From Pelagibius sp. (GTDB lineage: Bacteria > Pseudomonadota > Alphaproteobacteria > Kiloniellales > Kiloniellaceae), in the NCBI RefSeq assembly GCF_028289705.1, contig NZ_JANQOI010000100.1:47474-111473 (forward strand): DNA of 64,000 nucleotides, in the 5' to 3' direction. The notes beneath the pieces were generated by a model that worked only from the letters and a program-made list of their open reading frames with translations, made no database searches and was not told where the DNA came from. Positions within the stretch are counted from its first letter, which is position 1. Each line of letters opens with the position of its first letter. A program made the translations under genes and the position numbers. This document shows positions 7,876 through 16,786 of the stretch, piece after piece.

Positions 7876-8289
7876 CTAATCGCACAGGATTTCAACAAGG
7901 CGCTCCGTCTCTGATCCCGCCGCGATCCGGCGCTTCGGCCTTTCCGTCGTGTCCGTCATCATCGCAGGCTTCTTCCAGTGCCTGTCTGTGAAAAACGTAC
8001 TCTGCAATACTCTCTCCGTGCGCTCGGAGCAGTCGATCTCCAACAGGCTGAGATAGCTCGACGCCCCCATGACTGACGTCTTGTACCTGATCCCACTCCA
8101 AACTCTGCGAAAACTGTCGTTTCTTTCCACTCTTGAGGGATCAAAATAATAGACATCGCCGTTCGGCTTTTGGACGTATTGGACCCACTCGCCTTCTCGC
8201 GCGTCAGTGGCTGAAGCTTCACCCGTCATGACGATCGATACCGTGGCACAGGTCAAAAGAAGAGCTGCTAGCTTGGTTTTGGTCATCAT
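7876..8289 (-). CDS. Exported surface-adhesin-E-like small protein
   Basis: The protein has 137 residues counted from ATG 8289 (MMTKTKL). A signal peptide of about 28 residues ends near GEASA. The mature part has the pattern EWVQYVQ...DVYYFDPSRV...RVWSGIRYKT...LLEIDCSERT, matching the surface-adhesin protein E fold common in proteobacterial periplasmic or surface proteins. The function is unclear; such proteins are mostly uncharacterised outside Haemophilus. An in-frame extension to 8529 is arginine/proline-rich, overlaps the next gene antiparallel-free, and is not credible. It is likely transcribed alone. Confidence 0.7.
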   Translation of the reverse strand: MMTKTKLAALLLTCATVSIVMTGEASATDAREGEWVQYVQKPNGDVYYFDPSRVERNDSFRRVWSGIRYKTSVMGASSYLSLLEIDCSERTERVLQSTFFTDRHWKKPAMMTDTTERPKRRIAAGSETERLVEILCD

Positions 8290-8383
8290 GAAGATACTTC
8301 GTGTACAGAGAGGGTATTGGCCTGACAGTCGCCGCTCCTGGCGTGCTTGGCTAAGCGGCTTCGCCACTAAAAGCAGCCGCCTG

Positions 8384-8806
8384 CTAAAGCGTGATGATCT
8401 CCGCCGGCGTCCACCTGGCGCGGCGGCGGGCGCGGCGGGCCGCCTCGTCCTCGGCGGAGTAGTCCATGCCCATGGGTGGACGGTCGAAGCGTTCGGCCTC
8501 GTCCAGCGCGCCGACGATGACGATGGCATAGTGTTTGCCCGCCTCCTCCATCACCGCCGAGACGTAGACCCCGCAGCGCCCGCAAAGCAGGTAGTCGGCG
8601 GTCGCCAGGCCGAAGCGGTAGCACTGCACCACCGAGGGGTCCCTGATCGTCACGCGCACACTCCCGGCCGGGTCGGAGAGCGCACGGGAGTTGTGCTTGC
8701 GGCAGAAGCTGCAGAGACAGGCGCGCACCTCCATCTCGGCCGGCGGGATCTCGCTGGTAAACTCGACGGTCACCGCGCCGCAGTGGCATCCTCCCTTGTG
8801 CAGCAT
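8384..8806 (-). CDS. GFA/CENP-V-fold zinc protein
   Basis: This 140-residue cytosolic protein has the cysteine pattern of the glutathione-dependent formaldehyde-activating (GFA) family: GGCHCGAV near residues 6-12, CLCSFCRKH near 31-39, and LCGRCGVY near 74-81. These coordinate two zinc ions. Members range from S-hydroxymethylglutathione synthase to uncharacterised carbon-sulfur lyases, and substrate cannot be called. The gene is on the minus strand downstream of the TauE-like exporter (35 bases apart), so the two are probably co-transcribed. Confidence 0.85.
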   Translation of the reverse strand: MLHKGGCHCGAVTVEFTSEIPPAEMEVRACLCSFCRKHNSRALSDPAGSVRVTIRDPSVVQCYRFGLATADYLLCGRCGVYVSAVMEEAGKHYAIVIVGALDEAERFDRPPMGMDYSAEDEAARRARRRARWTPAEIITL

Positions 8807-8841
8807 CCCAATCCTCCCCTGATCAACCGCCGGTCATTCTC

Positions 8842-9597
8842 TCACTCCAGAGCCTGCACCACCAGCATGGAACCGGACAGCAGCAGCAGGCCCAGCACCA
8901 CTCTGCGGAAGGTCGCCTCGCTGGCGCGGCGGTAGAGACGGGTACCCAGCCAGGCACCGAAGACCGTGGCGGGCACCGAGAACAGCAAGGCGCTCAGCAC
9001 TAGGCCGTTGACCTGTCCGGCGACCGCCATGCCGGCGGAGGCCAGGGCCAGTACGATGAGGTTGAAGGGCTGATAGACGGCGCGCTGGCCGACGGAGGGG
9101 CCGCCGCGCAGTTGCAGCCAGATCAGCGGCAGCGGCCCCGACAGCCCGGCGAAGCCGCCGAGCACCCCGCCGCCGACCCCCACCGCGGCTTCGGAGGGCC
9201 GGCCGCCCCAGGCGCCGATGCTGAGCCGCGTCAGGCCGCTGAACTGCAGGCTGGCGTAGAACATCAGGAAGAGACCGACGGAGAGGCGCAGGGCGTCGGG
9301 CGAGGCCTGCGCCAGGGCCAGCACGCCAAGGGGAACGCCCAGAGCGCCGCCGATCAGGTAGGGCGCGGCGCGGGGCCAGTCGAAGCTGGGTCTGAGGCTG
9401 GTGAGGCTGACCAACTGCGCGGTGACCGAGGCCATCACCACCAGCGGCGGCACCACGCCCGCCGGCAGCACGTGGAACCAGAACCCCGAGGCCACCAGGC
9501 CGGTGCCGAAGCCGGCAAATCCGGTCACGAAACCCGCCGCCAGGGCGCCGAGCAACAGGAAAGCGAGGTGGGAGAGGTCCGGCAGGCTGGCGAGCAT
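8842..9597 (-). CDS. TauE/SafE (TSUP) family membrane exporter
   Basis: This polytopic membrane protein has 251 residues counted from ATG 9597. The paired motif GFVTGFAGFGTGLVASGF in the first helix and the second-half repeat (VGGGVLGGFAGLSGPLPLI) are typical of the TSUP family of sulfite, sulfonate or sulfoacetate exporters. About eight hydrophobic segments can be counted. Starts at ATG 9621 and TTG 9660 are also open, but none has a clear ribosome site; 9597 leaves the first membrane helix intact. The substrate is unknown. The sulfide locus at 30979-32845 is distant and cannot be linked to it. Confidence 0.83.
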   Translation of the reverse strand: MLASLPDLSHLAFLLLGALAAGFVTGFAGFGTGLVASGFWFHVLPAGVVPPLVVMASVTAQLVSLTSLRPSFDWPRAAPYLIGGALGVPLGVLALAQASPDALRLSVGLFLMFYASLQFSGLTRLSIGAWGGRPSEAAVGVGGGVLGGFAGLSGPLPLIWLQLRGGPSVGQRAVYQPFNLIVLALASAGMAVAGQVNGLVLSALLFSVPATVFGAWLGTRLYRRASEATFRRVVLGLLLLSGSMLVVQALE

Positions 9598-9719
9598 GCC
9601 GCCGCATAGCACGCCGGGCATGGAAGGCCAACGTCGGTGATCTGCCGCGGGCCGCTTCAATCTCTGGCTCAGGCGCGCCGCAAGGCTGTTACACTGGCGG
9701 CCAGGAGGACATCGAGTTT

Positions 9720-10586
9720 ATGGAGCAGAGTCTGGACGAGGCGCGCCGCTGGTATGCGGAGGATCTGCGGGCGGTCGGCCCGGTGGTCCACAACGAGGCC
9801 GTGGTGGAGGCCTTCGCCCGGGTGCCGCGGGAGCAGTTCTGCGGCCCCGGGCCCTGGCATGTCTTCGGGCACCGCCGGGGCGCGCCCGCCTTCGCCACCC
9901 GCGACGGCGACCCGCGCCATCTCTATCACGACGTCCTGGTGGTCATCGACGAGGCGCGGGACCTGAACAACGGGCGGCCCTCGCTCTGGGCCTACATCTT
10001 CGACCAGCTCTCCCTCGCGCCGGGCGAACGCGTCCTCCAGGTCGGCGTCGGCGCCGGTTACTACACGGCGGTGCTGGCCGATATCGTCGGCCCCGAAGGG
10101 CGGGTCGATGCCGTGGAATTGGATTCGGAACTGGCCGGGCGCGCCGCCGAGAACCTGGCCCCCTGGCCGCAGGCATCCGCCTACCAAGGCAACGGCGTGG
10201 CGATCCAGGGCAGCGCCACCTTCGACGTCATCGTCGCCTTCGCCGGCGCCACCTATCCGCCCAAGGCCTGGCTTGAGCGGCTGAACCCCGGCGGCCGGCT
10301 CCTGGTTCCCCTGACCGCCCAGAACGGCTGGGGCTTTTTCCTGCTGGTGGTGAACACGGTCCTGGGCTTCGCCGCCAGCTCCCTCGGAAGTTGCGGTTTC
10401 TTTCCTTGCGAGGGCGCCCGCCGGCAGGCGGAAGGCCAGCGGCTACGTCAGGCCCTGGCCAATCTCGGCAATGCGGAGGTCCCGGTCCATTCCCTGCATC
10501 TGGGCAACCCGCCGGCCGATGCCAAGGATCTCTGGTTTGCCGGCGACGACTACTGGCTCTCGACCCAGCCGCCGCCCGAACAGTGA
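9720..10586 (+). CDS. Protein-L-isoaspartate O-methyltransferase-like SAM methyltransferase
   Basis: This 288-residue protein starts at ATG 9720 after a strong AGGAGG. The N-terminal helix PREQFCGPGPW and the SAM-binding glycine-rich loop VLQVGVGAGYYTAVLADIVG (about residues 102-121) followed by the acidic VDAVELDSEL are typical of the PCMT family, as is the later LNPGGRLLVPLT. Classical Pcm is about 210 residues; this one is longer at both ends, and the canonical active-site TISAPH-like segment is not obvious (YHDVLVVIDE region instead). It may therefore methylate something other than isoaspartate. It stands alone, convergent with the mtnN gene, which it meets three bases away. Confidence 0.75.
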   Translation: MEQSLDEARRWYAEDLRAVGPVVHNEAVVEAFARVPREQFCGPGPWHVFGHRRGAPAFATRDGDPRHLYHDVLVVIDEARDLNNGRPSLWAYIFDQLSLAPGERVLQVGVGAGYYTAVLADIVGPEGRVDAVELDSELAGRAAENLAPWPQASAYQGNGVAIQGSATFDVIVAFAGATYPPKAWLERLNPGGRLLVPLTAQNGWGFFLLVVNTVLGFAASSLGSCGFFPCEGARRQAEGQRLRQALANLGNAEVPVHSLHLGNPPADAKDLWFAGDDYWLSTQPPPEQ

Positions 10587-10589
10587 TCC

Positions 10590-11294
10590 TTACCCCAAGA
10601 CGGGGATCAAGTGGTTCATCAACTGGTAGGAATTCTGGCAGACGGTTTTCAGGTTGGACTTGAAGTCGTCGGGCGCGGACTCGTTGGCGGTGTCGGAGAG
10701 CCCGCGCACCACGACAAAGGGCAGCTTGTTGAGCTGGCAGGTATAGCCCACCGCCGCCCCCTCCATCTCGGTGGCCAAGGCACCGAACTCCCGCTGCAGC
10801 CAGCGCAGGGTCTTGGAGTCCTCGACGAAGCGGTCGCCGGAGACCACGGTGCCGATCATCAAATTCGGCTCGGCCTCCGCATTCTCGAAGGCGGTGTCGA
10901 AGGCCTCGGCGGTCTTCTCCACCAGGCCCGGGTCTGACTGGATCATGCGGTCGGCATCGGGCAGTTCGCCGTGGCGCCGGCCGAAGGCCGTGAGGTCGAT
11001 GTCGAACTGGATGAGGTGGCTGGCGATCACCAGGTCGCCGATTTGCATGTTGGGCAGCAGCCCGCCGGCCACGCCGCTGAAAACCAGGGCATCGGGCTTG
11101 TAGAGATCGATCATCATCTGGGTGCAGATGGCGGCGTTCACCTTGCCGATGCCGCACTGGGCCAGGGCGATTTCGTTGCCCTTGAATTCGCCTCGCGCCA
11201 CCGGAATGCCGGCGTGCCAGGCATCGGTGAGCCCGGTCATCCCATCGCGCAGCAGGCTGATCTCCTCCTCCAACGCGCCCATCACAGCAAGCAT
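10590..11294 (-). CDS. mtnN: 5'-methylthioadenosine/S-adenosylhomocysteine nucleosidase
   Basis: This 234-residue cytosolic enzyme cleaves MTA and SAH to adenine plus methylthioribose or S-ribosylhomocysteine. The N-terminal VMGALEEEISLLRDGM, the central VFSGVAGGL and the catalytic/ribose-binding ATEMEGAAVGYTC and RGLSDTAN blocks are diagnostic. Length matches the family. It is the last gene of a long minus-strand series devoted to nucleosides. Its product methylthioribose is the substrate of MtnK (48534) elsewhere in the window. Confidence 0.93.
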   Translation of the reverse strand: MLAVMGALEEEISLLRDGMTGLTDAWHAGIPVARGEFKGNEIALAQCGIGKVNAAICTQMMIDLYKPDALVFSGVAGGLLPNMQIGDLVIASHLIQFDIDLTAFGRRHGELPDADRMIQSDPGLVEKTAEAFDTAFENAEAEPNLMIGTVVSGDRFVEDSKTLRWLQREFGALATEMEGAAVGYTCQLNKLPFVVVRGLSDTANESAPDDFKSNLKTVCQNSYQLMNHLIPVLG

Positions 11295-11354
11295 GGTCTC
11301 AGATCCCCCAAGGTCGGTCCGACCGGACCGGTCTAGCAGAAATAGCTGAAGTGA

Positions 11355-12065
11355 TTATGAATGGGCCGGGGCGACCCTCAAGGTATCCAGCAGCGCCGGC
11401 AGGTCGCCGAGGTGCTCCAGGCGGTGAAATCGCTCGCTCACCGGGTCCTCGTCGTGGGCCTCGTGGGCCCAGAGGATGGCGTAGGGCACGTGGACGGCAA
11501 AACCGCCGAGCGCCAACACCGGCAGAATGTCCGAGGGCATGGAGTTGCCCACCATGACGGTGCGCGCCGCATCGATGGCGTGGCGTTCGAAGACCTGGCG
11601 GTAGGCAGCGGCGTCCTTGCGCGGCACGATCTCCACCTGATCGAAGTGGCCGGCAAGGCCGGAGCGTTCGATCTTGCTGGTCTGGTCTACCATGTCGCCC
11701 TTGGTAATGAGGATGGTGCGGTAGCGGCCGGCAACCGCTTGCAGCACCTCCTCCACACCCTCCAGCAAGTCCACCGGCGCCGTCATCATGGTCTTGCCGA
11801 GCTGAACGATCTCGTGGATCTCCGCCGAGGTGATGCGGGACTCGGTCAACTCGATGGCGGCTTCGACCATAGAGAGGGTGAAGCCCTTGATGCCGTAACC
11901 GAAGAGCGCCAGGTTGCGCATCTCCATGGCATAAAGGGCTTCGATGGTGTCCTCCCCGCCTCGGTAGCGCCCGACGATCCCCGCCAGCTTCTCCTGCGTA
12001 TCCTGAAAGAGATGCTCGTTGTGCCAGAGGGTATCGTCGGCATCGAAGGCGAGGGTGTCGATCAT
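11355..12065 (-). CDS. HAD-family phosphatase
   Basis: This 236-residue protein has all four HAD motifs: DADDT near residues 6-10 (motif I, usually DxDxT), LITKGD (motif II), K in RKDAAAY (motif III), and VGNSMPSD (motif IV). A helical cap of about 70 residues follows motif I. ATG 12065 has GAGGGG upstream and is preferred over TTG 12077, which would overlap the 5'-nucleotidase stop. The gene sits directly behind that nucleotidase, so a nucleotide or sugar-phosphate substrate is a reasonable inference. The family alone does not specify one. Confidence 0.83.
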   Translation of the reverse strand: MIDTLAFDADDTLWHNEHLFQDTQEKLAGIVGRYRGGEDTIEALYAMEMRNLALFGYGIKGFTLSMVEAAIELTESRITSAEIHEIVQLGKTMMTAPVDLLEGVEEVLQAVAGRYRTILITKGDMVDQTSKIERSGLAGHFDQVEIVPRKDAAAYRQVFERHAIDAARTVMVGNSMPSDILPVLALGGFAVHVPYAILWAHEAHDEDPVSERFHRLEHLGDLPALLDTLRVAPAHS

Positions 12066-12073
12066 GAAACCCC

Positions 12074-13615
12074 TCAATCCACCGCCGTCACCCGGCCTTC
12101 GGCCTTGGGCGAGATCTCGCCGGCGGCGGCGACGAAGTCCATCACCATGGTGGCCATGAAGCGCGCCGCGGCGGCATCGATCAGCATCGGCGCCCCCTTG
12201 AAGACCGCATAGCCGTCACCGCCGCGGGCCACGAAGTCGTTGGTGGCCAGGGTGTAGGTCGCGGCAAGGTCGATGGGCTGGCCGCCGATGGTGATCGATT
12301 TCACCCGCTGGCCCGGCGGTGCGGCGCGACTCCAGGTCACGGTCATGCCGGAGATGCTGGGGAAGCGGCCGGCCCCCTCCTCCACCTTGCTGAAGCCGTT
12401 CTCCAGGGCCTCGTGCAGTTGCGCGCCGGTCAGCGAGAGCTTCACCGTCTTGTTGCCGAAGGGCAGCTCGGTCTGGATGTCCCGGCGCGTCAGGGTGATG
12501 CCCGCCGCATAGGTCTTGTCGCCGCGGATGCCGCCGCCGTTGGTGAGCGCCACGTCGGCCTCCACACCCTCGCGCATGGCATCGGCAATGAGGTTGCCGA
12601 TGGCGTTCTCCTCGCCACGCACAACGGCACGGCGACTGTCCAGCGGAGTCAGGGACTTGCCGATGGGCACATCCAGTTCCTTGCTGAGTTGGTCGAGGTA
12701 GACCTGCACCTTGGCGGCCATGGCCGGGTCCGGTTCGACCGTCGCACTGTCGTGAATGCGAAAGGCCGGATGCCAGACGAAGCGCTGGCGCCCGCGGCTT
12801 TCCACCGTATCCATGGTGACCTCGACCACCATCATGTAGTCGCCTTGCGCTCCGGCCTCGACGAAGGCGCGGGTGCCGTCGTAGTAGGTGACCAGCAGGT
12901 GGTCGTGGCCGGAGAGCAGGATGTCGATGCCGCTGTCGGCCCGCATCAGCAGCAGATCCTCCTGGATTCCGGTGTGCCCCAGGGCCACGACCAGATGGGC
13001 GCCCTCGTCGCGCAACTGCTGGGACAGCGCGCGGGCGGTCTCCAGCAGCGGTTCGAAGGTGACGGTTCCGGGACTGGAGATGTCCGCGGTTTCCGGCGTC
13101 GTCAGGCCGAAAAAGCCGACCTTGTAGGGCCCGACTTCGGTGGTCCAGGTGGTGACCGTTCCGTCCAGAGGTTCGCCGTCGCTGTCCCTGGTGTTGCTGC
13201 CGAGCACGGGGAAACGCGCTTCGCCCACCCGCTCCTGCGCCACCATGGGACCGAAGTCGAACTCGTGGTTGCCCAGCACCATGAGGTCCAGTTCGCCCTC
13301 GTTGAGGAGGTCGATCATGTGGGCGCCCTTGTCGAAGCCGGACAACAGGGAGGGCGAGATGGTATCGCCGCCATGGATGAAGAGCGCTTGGTCGGCGCCC
13401 GCCCGTTCCTGTTTCACCAGGGTCATGACCCGGGCCATCCCGCCTCTGCCTTTCGACTCTTCGAGGCGGTCCAGGTCGTTGACATGGAGCAGGGTCAGCT
13501 TGACCGGCTCGGCCCCAGCCGGCGCGGCGAGCGCAAGGGCCACCACCATCAGCGCTGTTGCGAGAAGCCAGGCGCAATGCCCGATGCCTCGTCCGAAGAT
13601 TCGCATGTTCGTCAT
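12074..13615 (-). CDS. Periplasmic 5'-nucleotidase / metallophosphatase (UshA-like)
   Basis: This 513-residue secreted enzyme has a signal peptide (about residues 1-36, ending APAGAEP). The N-terminal metallophosphoesterase domain shows FIHGGDT, LGNHEFDFG and GHTG/GHDH motifs. The C-terminal 5'-nucleotidase domain has TNGGGIRGDKTY and ends with the NDFVARGGDGY substrate clamp. It probably dephosphorylates nucleotides in the periplasm to nucleosides for the BMP-type importer encoded upstream. The first metal motif reads HVNDLDRL where most relatives have NDxHG, so the usual metal-binding histidine is replaced by aspartate. ATG 13615 has GGAGAAG just upstream and is preferred over ATG 13627. 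Confidence 0.85.
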   Translation of the reverse strand: MTNMRIFGRGIGHCAWLLATALMVVALALAAPAGAEPVKLTLLHVNDLDRLEESKGRGGMARVMTLVKQERAGADQALFIHGGDTISPSLLSGFDKGAHMIDLLNEGELDLMVLGNHEFDFGPMVAQERVGEARFPVLGSNTRDSDGEPLDGTVTTWTTEVGPYKVGFFGLTTPETADISSPGTVTFEPLLETARALSQQLRDEGAHLVVALGHTGIQEDLLLMRADSGIDILLSGHDHLLVTYYDGTRAFVEAGAQGDYMMVVEVTMDTVESRGRQRFVWHPAFRIHDSATVEPDPAMAAKVQVYLDQLSKELDVPIGKSLTPLDSRRAVVRGEENAIGNLIADAMREGVEADVALTNGGGIRGDKTYAAGITLTRRDIQTELPFGNKTVKLSLTGAQLHEALENGFSKVEEGAGRFPSISGMTVTWSRAAPPGQRVKSITIGGQPIDLAATYTLATNDFVARGGDGYAVFKGAPMLIDAAAARFMATMVMDFVAAAGEISPKAEGRVTAVD

Positions 13616-13686
13616 AATCTTCTCCATCGCTAGTGAGCGTTATGCGGCAGGCGGGGCGCAGCCGAAGACCCCGCGCACCCAACAAA

Positions 13687-14625
13687 CTAATACGGCGTCT
13701 GGACACCCCTGGCGGCAAAGCCGCGCAGGGGCAGCCCGGCATCGCGTTGCAGCCAGTTGTCAGCCGGATAGCGGCAGGCGCCGTCGATCACGTGAAGCGT
13801 ATAGGCGTGGCGCGAGCGCGCCGAGCGGTTGGGCAGGCTGCCGTGGGGCAGCTTGCCGTGCAGCAAAACGAGACTGCCCTTGCGCGCCTCCAGGGGCACC
13901 GCCGTCTCCTCGGGCCAGGGCGTCGCGTCCAACTGATCCATCATCAACGCCTCGCACTCACGCCGCCAGCGCTGCCGCAAGGGGCCTTCATGGGCACCCG
14001 GCAGGGCCCAGAGGCAGCCGTTCTCCAGGGTCGCGTCCTCCAGGGCGAACCAGAAGCCGATCACCGAAAGCGGCTCGGTGTAGAGGAAGGTGGAGTCCTG
14101 ATGCCAGCCCACCTCCCCGCCGATGCGCGGCTGCTTGAAGATGTACATGGACTGCAGCAACAGCGGTTCGGCGATGCCGATGCCGGCGGCAACCGCGCCG
14201 AGGGCTTCGCTGCGCGAGAACGCGGCGAACACCGGGTCCAGATCGTGCTGGGCATGGCCGATCTTGTTGATGGAGAGCGCCTTGGCCTGGCGCAGTTCGC
14301 CGGACTCGTCGAAGGCTTCCTCCTCGAAGAAGAAGCGGATCTTGTCGCCGGAGTCCTGGAAGTAGCGGTCGCGCCCATGCACTTGGCCGCGGGTCGAGAA
14401 GATCGAGGCGATGCCGCTGGGATCGAAGCCTTCGACCAGCACCTCGGCGCGGGCCATGAGGGCATCGCAGGCCTCCGGCGGGACCATGTCCTCCAGAAGC
14501 AGGAAGCCGTCACGCCTGAAGGCCGTCTGCATCTCCGGGGTCAGGCGGCCCTCCGGCGGCGCGGCAAAGCGCGCCGGTTCCCGCGTCCCACCCCTGCGTT
14601 TCAAGGTTTCTGCCGTATCAAGCAT
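13687..14625 (-). CDS. Phytanoyl-CoA dioxygenase (PhyH) family Fe(II)/2-oxoglutarate oxygenase
   Basis: This 312-residue protein has the iron-binding HxD in GWHQDSTFLY (about residues 176-185) and the distal H with the 2-oxoglutarate-binding arginine in LPHGSLPNRSARSRH. The domain starts with the FRRDGFLLLEDMV segment typical of PhyH. Members hydroxylate small molecules; the substrate here is unknown. It is 35 bases downstream of deoA, on the same strand, inside a nucleoside-uptake and salvage series, so a nucleoside-related substrate deserves consideration. A second PhyH gene lies at 54421 in a different context. Confidence 0.85.
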   Translation of the reverse strand: MLDTAETLKRRGGTREPARFAAPPEGRLTPEMQTAFRRDGFLLLEDMVPPEACDALMARAEVLVEGFDPSGIASIFSTRGQVHGRDRYFQDSGDKIRFFFEEEAFDESGELRQAKALSINKIGHAQHDLDPVFAAFSRSEALGAVAAGIGIAEPLLLQSMYIFKQPRIGGEVGWHQDSTFLYTEPLSVIGFWFALEDATLENGCLWALPGAHEGPLRQRWRRECEALMMDQLDATPWPEETAVPLEARKGSLVLLHGKLPHGSLPNRSARSRHAYTLHVIDGACRYPADNWLQRDAGLPLRGFAARGVQTPY

Positions 14626-14660
14626 GCCCGGCCCCGGGCGATCCCTTAGATGTCTTCCGC

Positions 14661-16007
14661 TCAGATATCTTCTGCGGCAATGCGTTGGCGGACAATCGGC
14701 GTCATGAGCGGATCGTCGCCGTCCTCAGTCTGACCGATCACAAAGGCGTCCTGCAAGCATCGGCTTGCCGCCTCGGCGGCCTCGGCGTTGGCCGCATGGA
14801 CCACCCCCAGAGGATCGCCGGCGTTCACCGCGCTGCCCAAGGCCACGAGATCGCTGAATCCGACGGTATAATCAATCCGGTCCTCCACCCGCCGGCGCCC
14901 GCCCCCCAGTTCCACCACCGCCAGGCCGACGGCGCGGGTATCGCAGGCAACAAGCTGCCCCGCCGACGGAGCCGGCACCGGGCGCTGCACCGGCGCCTCA
15001 GGGAGATAGTCCGCAGCGCGCTCGACGAAATCGGTGGGACCGCCCAGGGCTGCCACCATGGCCCCGAACCTTTCCGCCGCGCGCCCGGAGGTCAGCGCCG
15101 TCACTGCCAGTTCGGCCGCGTCCTCAGGACCGGCAGCGAGACCGCCCAGCAGCAGCATCTCGGCGGCCAGCATCAACACGACTTCCAACAGGCCCGGATC
15201 GGCGCCGGATACTTTCAGAACCTCCACGGCCTCGGCGACTTCCAGGGCGTTGCCGGCTGTCGTTCCCAGCGGCTGGCTCATGTCGGTGATCAGGGCGGTG
15301 GTGGGTAGGCCGGCGCCGCCGGCGACGGCGACGATGCTCTCGGCCAATGCCCGCGCGTCCTCTTCCCTGGCGGCGAAGGCGCCGCTGCCGGTCTTCACGT
15401 CCATCACCAGGCCCTGCAGGCCGGCAGCCAGTTTCTTCGACAAGATGGAGGCGGTGATCAGGGGAATGGACTCCACCGTCGCGGTGACGTCGCGGATGGC
15501 ATAGAGCCGCCGGTCCGCCGGCGCCAGGTCCCCCGTCTGCCCAATGATAGCGCAGCCGGCGTCCTTCACCGCGCGGCGAAAGACTTCGACGTCCGGCGCG
15601 GTGTCGTAGCCGGGAATGGAATCCAGCTTGTCGAGGGTGCCGCCGGTGTGGCCGAGGCCGCGGCCGGAGATCATCGGCACGAAGGCCCCACAGGCGGCCA
15701 ACAGCGGGCCCAGGATCAGGCTCACCTTATCGCCGACGCCGCCGGTGGAATGCTTGTCGAGGCAGGGGCCGGGGAGGTCCAGGGCGTCCCAGCTCAGTTG
15801 CTGGCCGGAGCGGGTCATGGCGCGGGTCAGCGCCACCGCCTCCTGCCGGCTCATGCCCTTCAGGAAAACCGCCATGGCAAAGGCCGCCACCTGGCCCTCG
15901 CCGATACTCTGGTCGGCGATGCCCGCAACGAAGTCGGCGATTTGCGTCTCGGTCAGGCTCTCGCCGTCGCGCTTGCAGCGGATCACCTCCTGGGGCAGGA
16001 AGACCAT
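14661..16007 (-). CDS. deoA: Thymidine phosphorylase
   Basis: This 448-residue enzyme converts thymidine and phosphate to thymine and 2-deoxyribose-1-phosphate. Diagnostic segments are DKHSTGGVGDKVSL (phosphate binding, about residues 84-97), GRGLGHTGGTLDKLDSI, and DVKTGSGAF. The length matches the DeoA family. Its start overlaps the deoC stop (TGATG), indicating coupling. With deoC it channels the sugar of imported deoxynucleosides into central metabolism. A phosphopentomutase (deoB) is missing from the window and must be encoded elsewhere. Confidence 0.95.
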   Translation of the reverse strand: MVFLPQEVIRCKRDGESLTETQIADFVAGIADQSIGEGQVAAFAMAVFLKGMSRQEAVALTRAMTRSGQQLSWDALDLPGPCLDKHSTGGVGDKVSLILGPLLAACGAFVPMISGRGLGHTGGTLDKLDSIPGYDTAPDVEVFRRAVKDAGCAIIGQTGDLAPADRRLYAIRDVTATVESIPLITASILSKKLAAGLQGLVMDVKTGSGAFAAREEDARALAESIVAVAGGAGLPTTALITDMSQPLGTTAGNALEVAEAVEVLKVSGADPGLLEVVLMLAAEMLLLGGLAAGPEDAAELAVTALTSGRAAERFGAMVAALGGPTDFVERAADYLPEAPVQRPVPAPSAGQLVACDTRAVGLAVVELGGGRRRVEDRIDYTVGFSDLVALGSAVNAGDPLGVVHAANAEAAEAASRCLQDAFVIGQTEDGDDPLMTPIVRQRIAAEDI

Positions 16008-16786
16008 CAGTAGCCCTGCTTTGCCGCCGGCGGCGGTGCCTCGCCGCCCAGCACGGCCAGCAGATCGTTCAACAGGCCGGAGGCGCCAAAGCGAAAGCGC
16101 CGGGCATCGGCCCAGTTGGCACCCATGATGCGGTCGGCCAGCGCCAGATAGGCGCCCGCAGCCGCCGTGTCGCGAATGCCGCCGGCGGCCTTGAAGCCGG
16201 CGTCGGCGCCGTGGTCCTTGATCGCCTTCAGCATGGCTTCGGCCGCCTCCAGGGTCGCCGATACGGCGATCTTCCCGGTGGACGTCTTGACGAAGTCGGC
16301 GCCGGCGACGATCACGGCCGTCGCGGCGTCGTAGATGACCGCCGGATCCTTCAGTTCCCCGGTCTCCAGGATCACCTTCAGCGACGCCTGGCTGCCGCAG
16401 GCCTCCTTGCAGGCGGCTACCATCTCACAGGCCAGGGGCGTGTCACCGGCAAGCCAACGGCGATAGGGCATCACCAGATCGACTTCGTCGCCGCCGGCGT
16501 CGACAATCTCGCGGGTATCGCGGAGCGCTGCGTCGATGTCGTCGCCGCCTTCGGGAAAGTTCGCCACGGCGGCGACCTTGATGCCGCTGTCCTGCAAGGC
16601 GTCCTTGGCGCGGGCGACGAAACGCGGCCAGATGCAGACGGCGGCCACCGGGCCGAAGTCCGTGCGCGCCCGCGCGCAGAGGGCATCCACAGCCGCTTCG
16701 TCGTCATCATCGTTGAGACTCGTCAGGTCGAGCAGCCCAAGGGCCCGCGCCGCGACGGCCTTTCGAGCGCTGTCGTTCTCAGCCAT
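16007..16786 (-). CDS. deoC: Deoxyribose-phosphate aldolase
   Basis: This 259-residue enzyme splits 2-deoxyribose-5-phosphate into acetaldehyde and glyceraldehyde-3-phosphate. The Schiff-base lysine lies in FVKTSTGK, with the proton-relay lysine in GFKAAGGIRD. The start is placed at ATG 16786, which has AAGGAG seven bases upstream, rather than TTG 16792. The gene overlaps the end of the purine nucleoside phosphorylase gene by a few bases and the start of deoA by one. Confidence 0.94.
   Translation of the reverse strand: MAENDSARKAVAARALGLLDLTSLNDDDDEAAVDALCARARTDFGPVAAVCIWPRFVARAKDALQDSGIKVAAVANFPEGGDDIDAALRDTREIVDAGGDEVDLVMPYRRWLAGDTPLACEMVAACKEACGSQASLKVILETGELKDPAVIYDAATAVIVAGADFVKTSTGKIAVSATLEAAEAMLKAIKDHGADAGFKAAGGIRDTAAAGAYLALADRIMGANWADARRFRFGASGLLNDLLAVLGGEAPPPAAKQGY

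Noticed and set aside
12216..13742. 508-codon minus-strand frame over the 5'-nucleotidase
   Set aside because: Same strand but wrong frame relative to an intact, motif-complete nucleotidase; text is arginine/proline-rich.
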